Part shown: positions 14,493-14,984 of the stretch, one piece after another
Position numbering within the stretch: position 1 is the first letter of the stretch
How the letters are laid out: the number at the start of each line of letters is the position of its first letter
NCBI GenBank assembly: GCA_020216655.1
Contig: JAIWNU010000029.1
Span: 1 to 14,984 of the forward strand
From: Treponema sp.
GTDB lineage: Bacteria > Spirochaetota > Spirochaetia > Treponematales > Breznakiellaceae
Direction: 5' to 3'
DNA: 14,984 nt
The notes under the pieces: model-generated
Told to the model about the DNA's origin: nothing
Seen by the model: the letters and a program-made list of their open reading frames with translations, nothing else
Databases searched by the model: none
Program-made: the position numbers and the translations under genes

Positions 14493-14869
14493 TGGTATAT
14501 AATTCAACAATCATTACCAGCATTCCCGATTATAGTCTCGCGCGGAGCTCTCTAAGTGGCTCTCGCATTGCCCTGCCAGTGTCCCGATCCAGCTACATAT
14601 ATTCCCATTTCAAGCATGTCTCAGGAATCCCTGCAGAAGAAGGCCAACCGGGGGTTCCTATCACAAAACTAAAAATCCTGGATGCCCTCATAGACCAGCT
14701 CAGCCAGATGAAACGGGATGTGCAGAGTCCAGTATCGGTTGACCATATCGATACACTCATCGATCAATATAAAAAAGAAATCGAAGCTGCCCAGGCCGCA
14801 AACAAGGCGCTACCCTATAACCCACCCCCTCCTGTTTCCACAGGCCTTATTGTCAATTTAGTGGCTTAA
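14492..14869 (+). CDS. Small protein of unknown function
   Basis: A 125-residue protein I do not recognise. The N-terminal 40 residues are Ser/Ile/Tyr-rich without a hydrophobic signal core (MVYNSTIITSIPDYSLARSS). A helical middle (about 57-100) includes LDALIDQLSQMKRDV and IDTLIDQYKKEIEAAQAANKA, suggesting a coiled coil, and the end is proline-rich (YNPPPPVSTGLIVNLVA). The start has AAGGA nine bases upstream. It follows the lipoprotein gene by 64 bases with a strong hairpin between. Its overall look recalls small structural or envelope-associated proteins, but no function can be given. Confidence 0.7.
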   Translation: MVYNSTIITSIPDYSLARSSLSGSRIALPVSRSSYIYSHFKHVSGIPAEEGQPGVPITKLKILDALIDQLSQMKRDVQSPVSVDHIDTLIDQYKKEIEAAQAANKALPYNPPPPVSTGLIVNLVA

Positions 14870-14897
14870 CGTACACACAACCTTTTTTGTCCGCCCC

Positions 14898-14926
14898 TTG
14901 TATCAATTCGTTCCTTTTTGTACTAT
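14898..14926 (+). promoter_or_regulatory. Predicted promoter for a gene beginning just past the window
   Basis: TTGTAT (14898-14903) and TACTAT (14921-14926) are 17 bases apart. A good Shine-Dalgarno AAGGAG lies at 14973-14978, so a start codon is expected within a few bases after 14984. The stretch 14870-14984 holds no gene; a T-rich run at 14883-14888 lacks a convincing stem. CTATACAAG occurs twice (14923-14931 and 14967-14975). Confidence 0.5.
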
Positions 14927-14984
14927 ACAAGTGTTCGCCTCCAAGAAAGGCAGCCCCCCTAAAATTCTATACAAGGAGCTCCTA

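Noticed and set aside
14498..14503. TATAAT hexamer just inside the small unknown gene
   Set aside because: No -35-like sequence stands 16-18 bases upstream and the hexamer lies within coding sequence.

Overview
The window looks like chromosomal DNA of a spirochaete, most likely a Treponema of roughly 50% GC. This is inferred from the complete MoxR/DUF58/VWA/TPR/BatD cluster, loose spirochaete-type lipoboxes on two exported proteins, and the hybrid kinase, DksA-like, IF-1 and Smr neighbourhood. No rRNA, tRNA, CRISPR array, insertion sequence, integrase or phage gene was seen. Coding density is very high: the longest gene-free stretch is the 146 bp between the dksA-like gene and infA, and most junctions overlap or nearly touch.

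Left part (1-3913). A 5'-truncated hybrid histidine kinase (PAS remnant, HisKA, HATPase, two receiver domains, HPt) is coupled by an ATGA overlap to a PHP-family phosphoesterase of the histidinol-phosphatase type. A convergent DksA/TraR-type zinc-finger gene follows with no gap, and its probable terminator lies inside the end of the PHP gene. dksA and infA diverge from a region where two predicted promoters overlap face to face beside an 8-bp-arm inverted repeat.

Middle part (3894-11243, minus strand). Eight genes form one tight operon in the order moxR, DUF58 protein, single-pass membrane protein, batA, batB, batC, batD, smr. Family knowledge suggests a MoxR-class AAA+ ATPase working with VWA metal-ion-binding proteins at the inner membrane, and with exported TPR and BatD proteins in the periplasm. 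The system is usually called aerotolerance (Bat) or MoxR-VWA, and its biochemical role is poorly defined. Notable here are a BatD with a C-terminal SH3-like domain and a third gene that looks part BatD-like and part DUF4381-like.

Right part (11316-14984). A PLP-dependent class I/II aminotransferase diverges from moxR. A helical protein of unknown function converges on it, sharing stop-codon bases. An orphan solute-binding lipoprotein and a small unknown protein follow; the ribosome-binding site of the small protein sits in the loop of an 11-bp perfect hairpin. The window ends in a promoter and Shine-Dalgarno for a gene just outside.

The most interesting non-coding theme is three compact intergenic regions with palindromes over promoter elements. 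Several start codons in them lie only 5-7 nt after a predicted -10, with in-frame stops just upstream or no Shine-Dalgarno, which suggests leaderless or near-leaderless transcripts. Promoter and operator calls are by eye.
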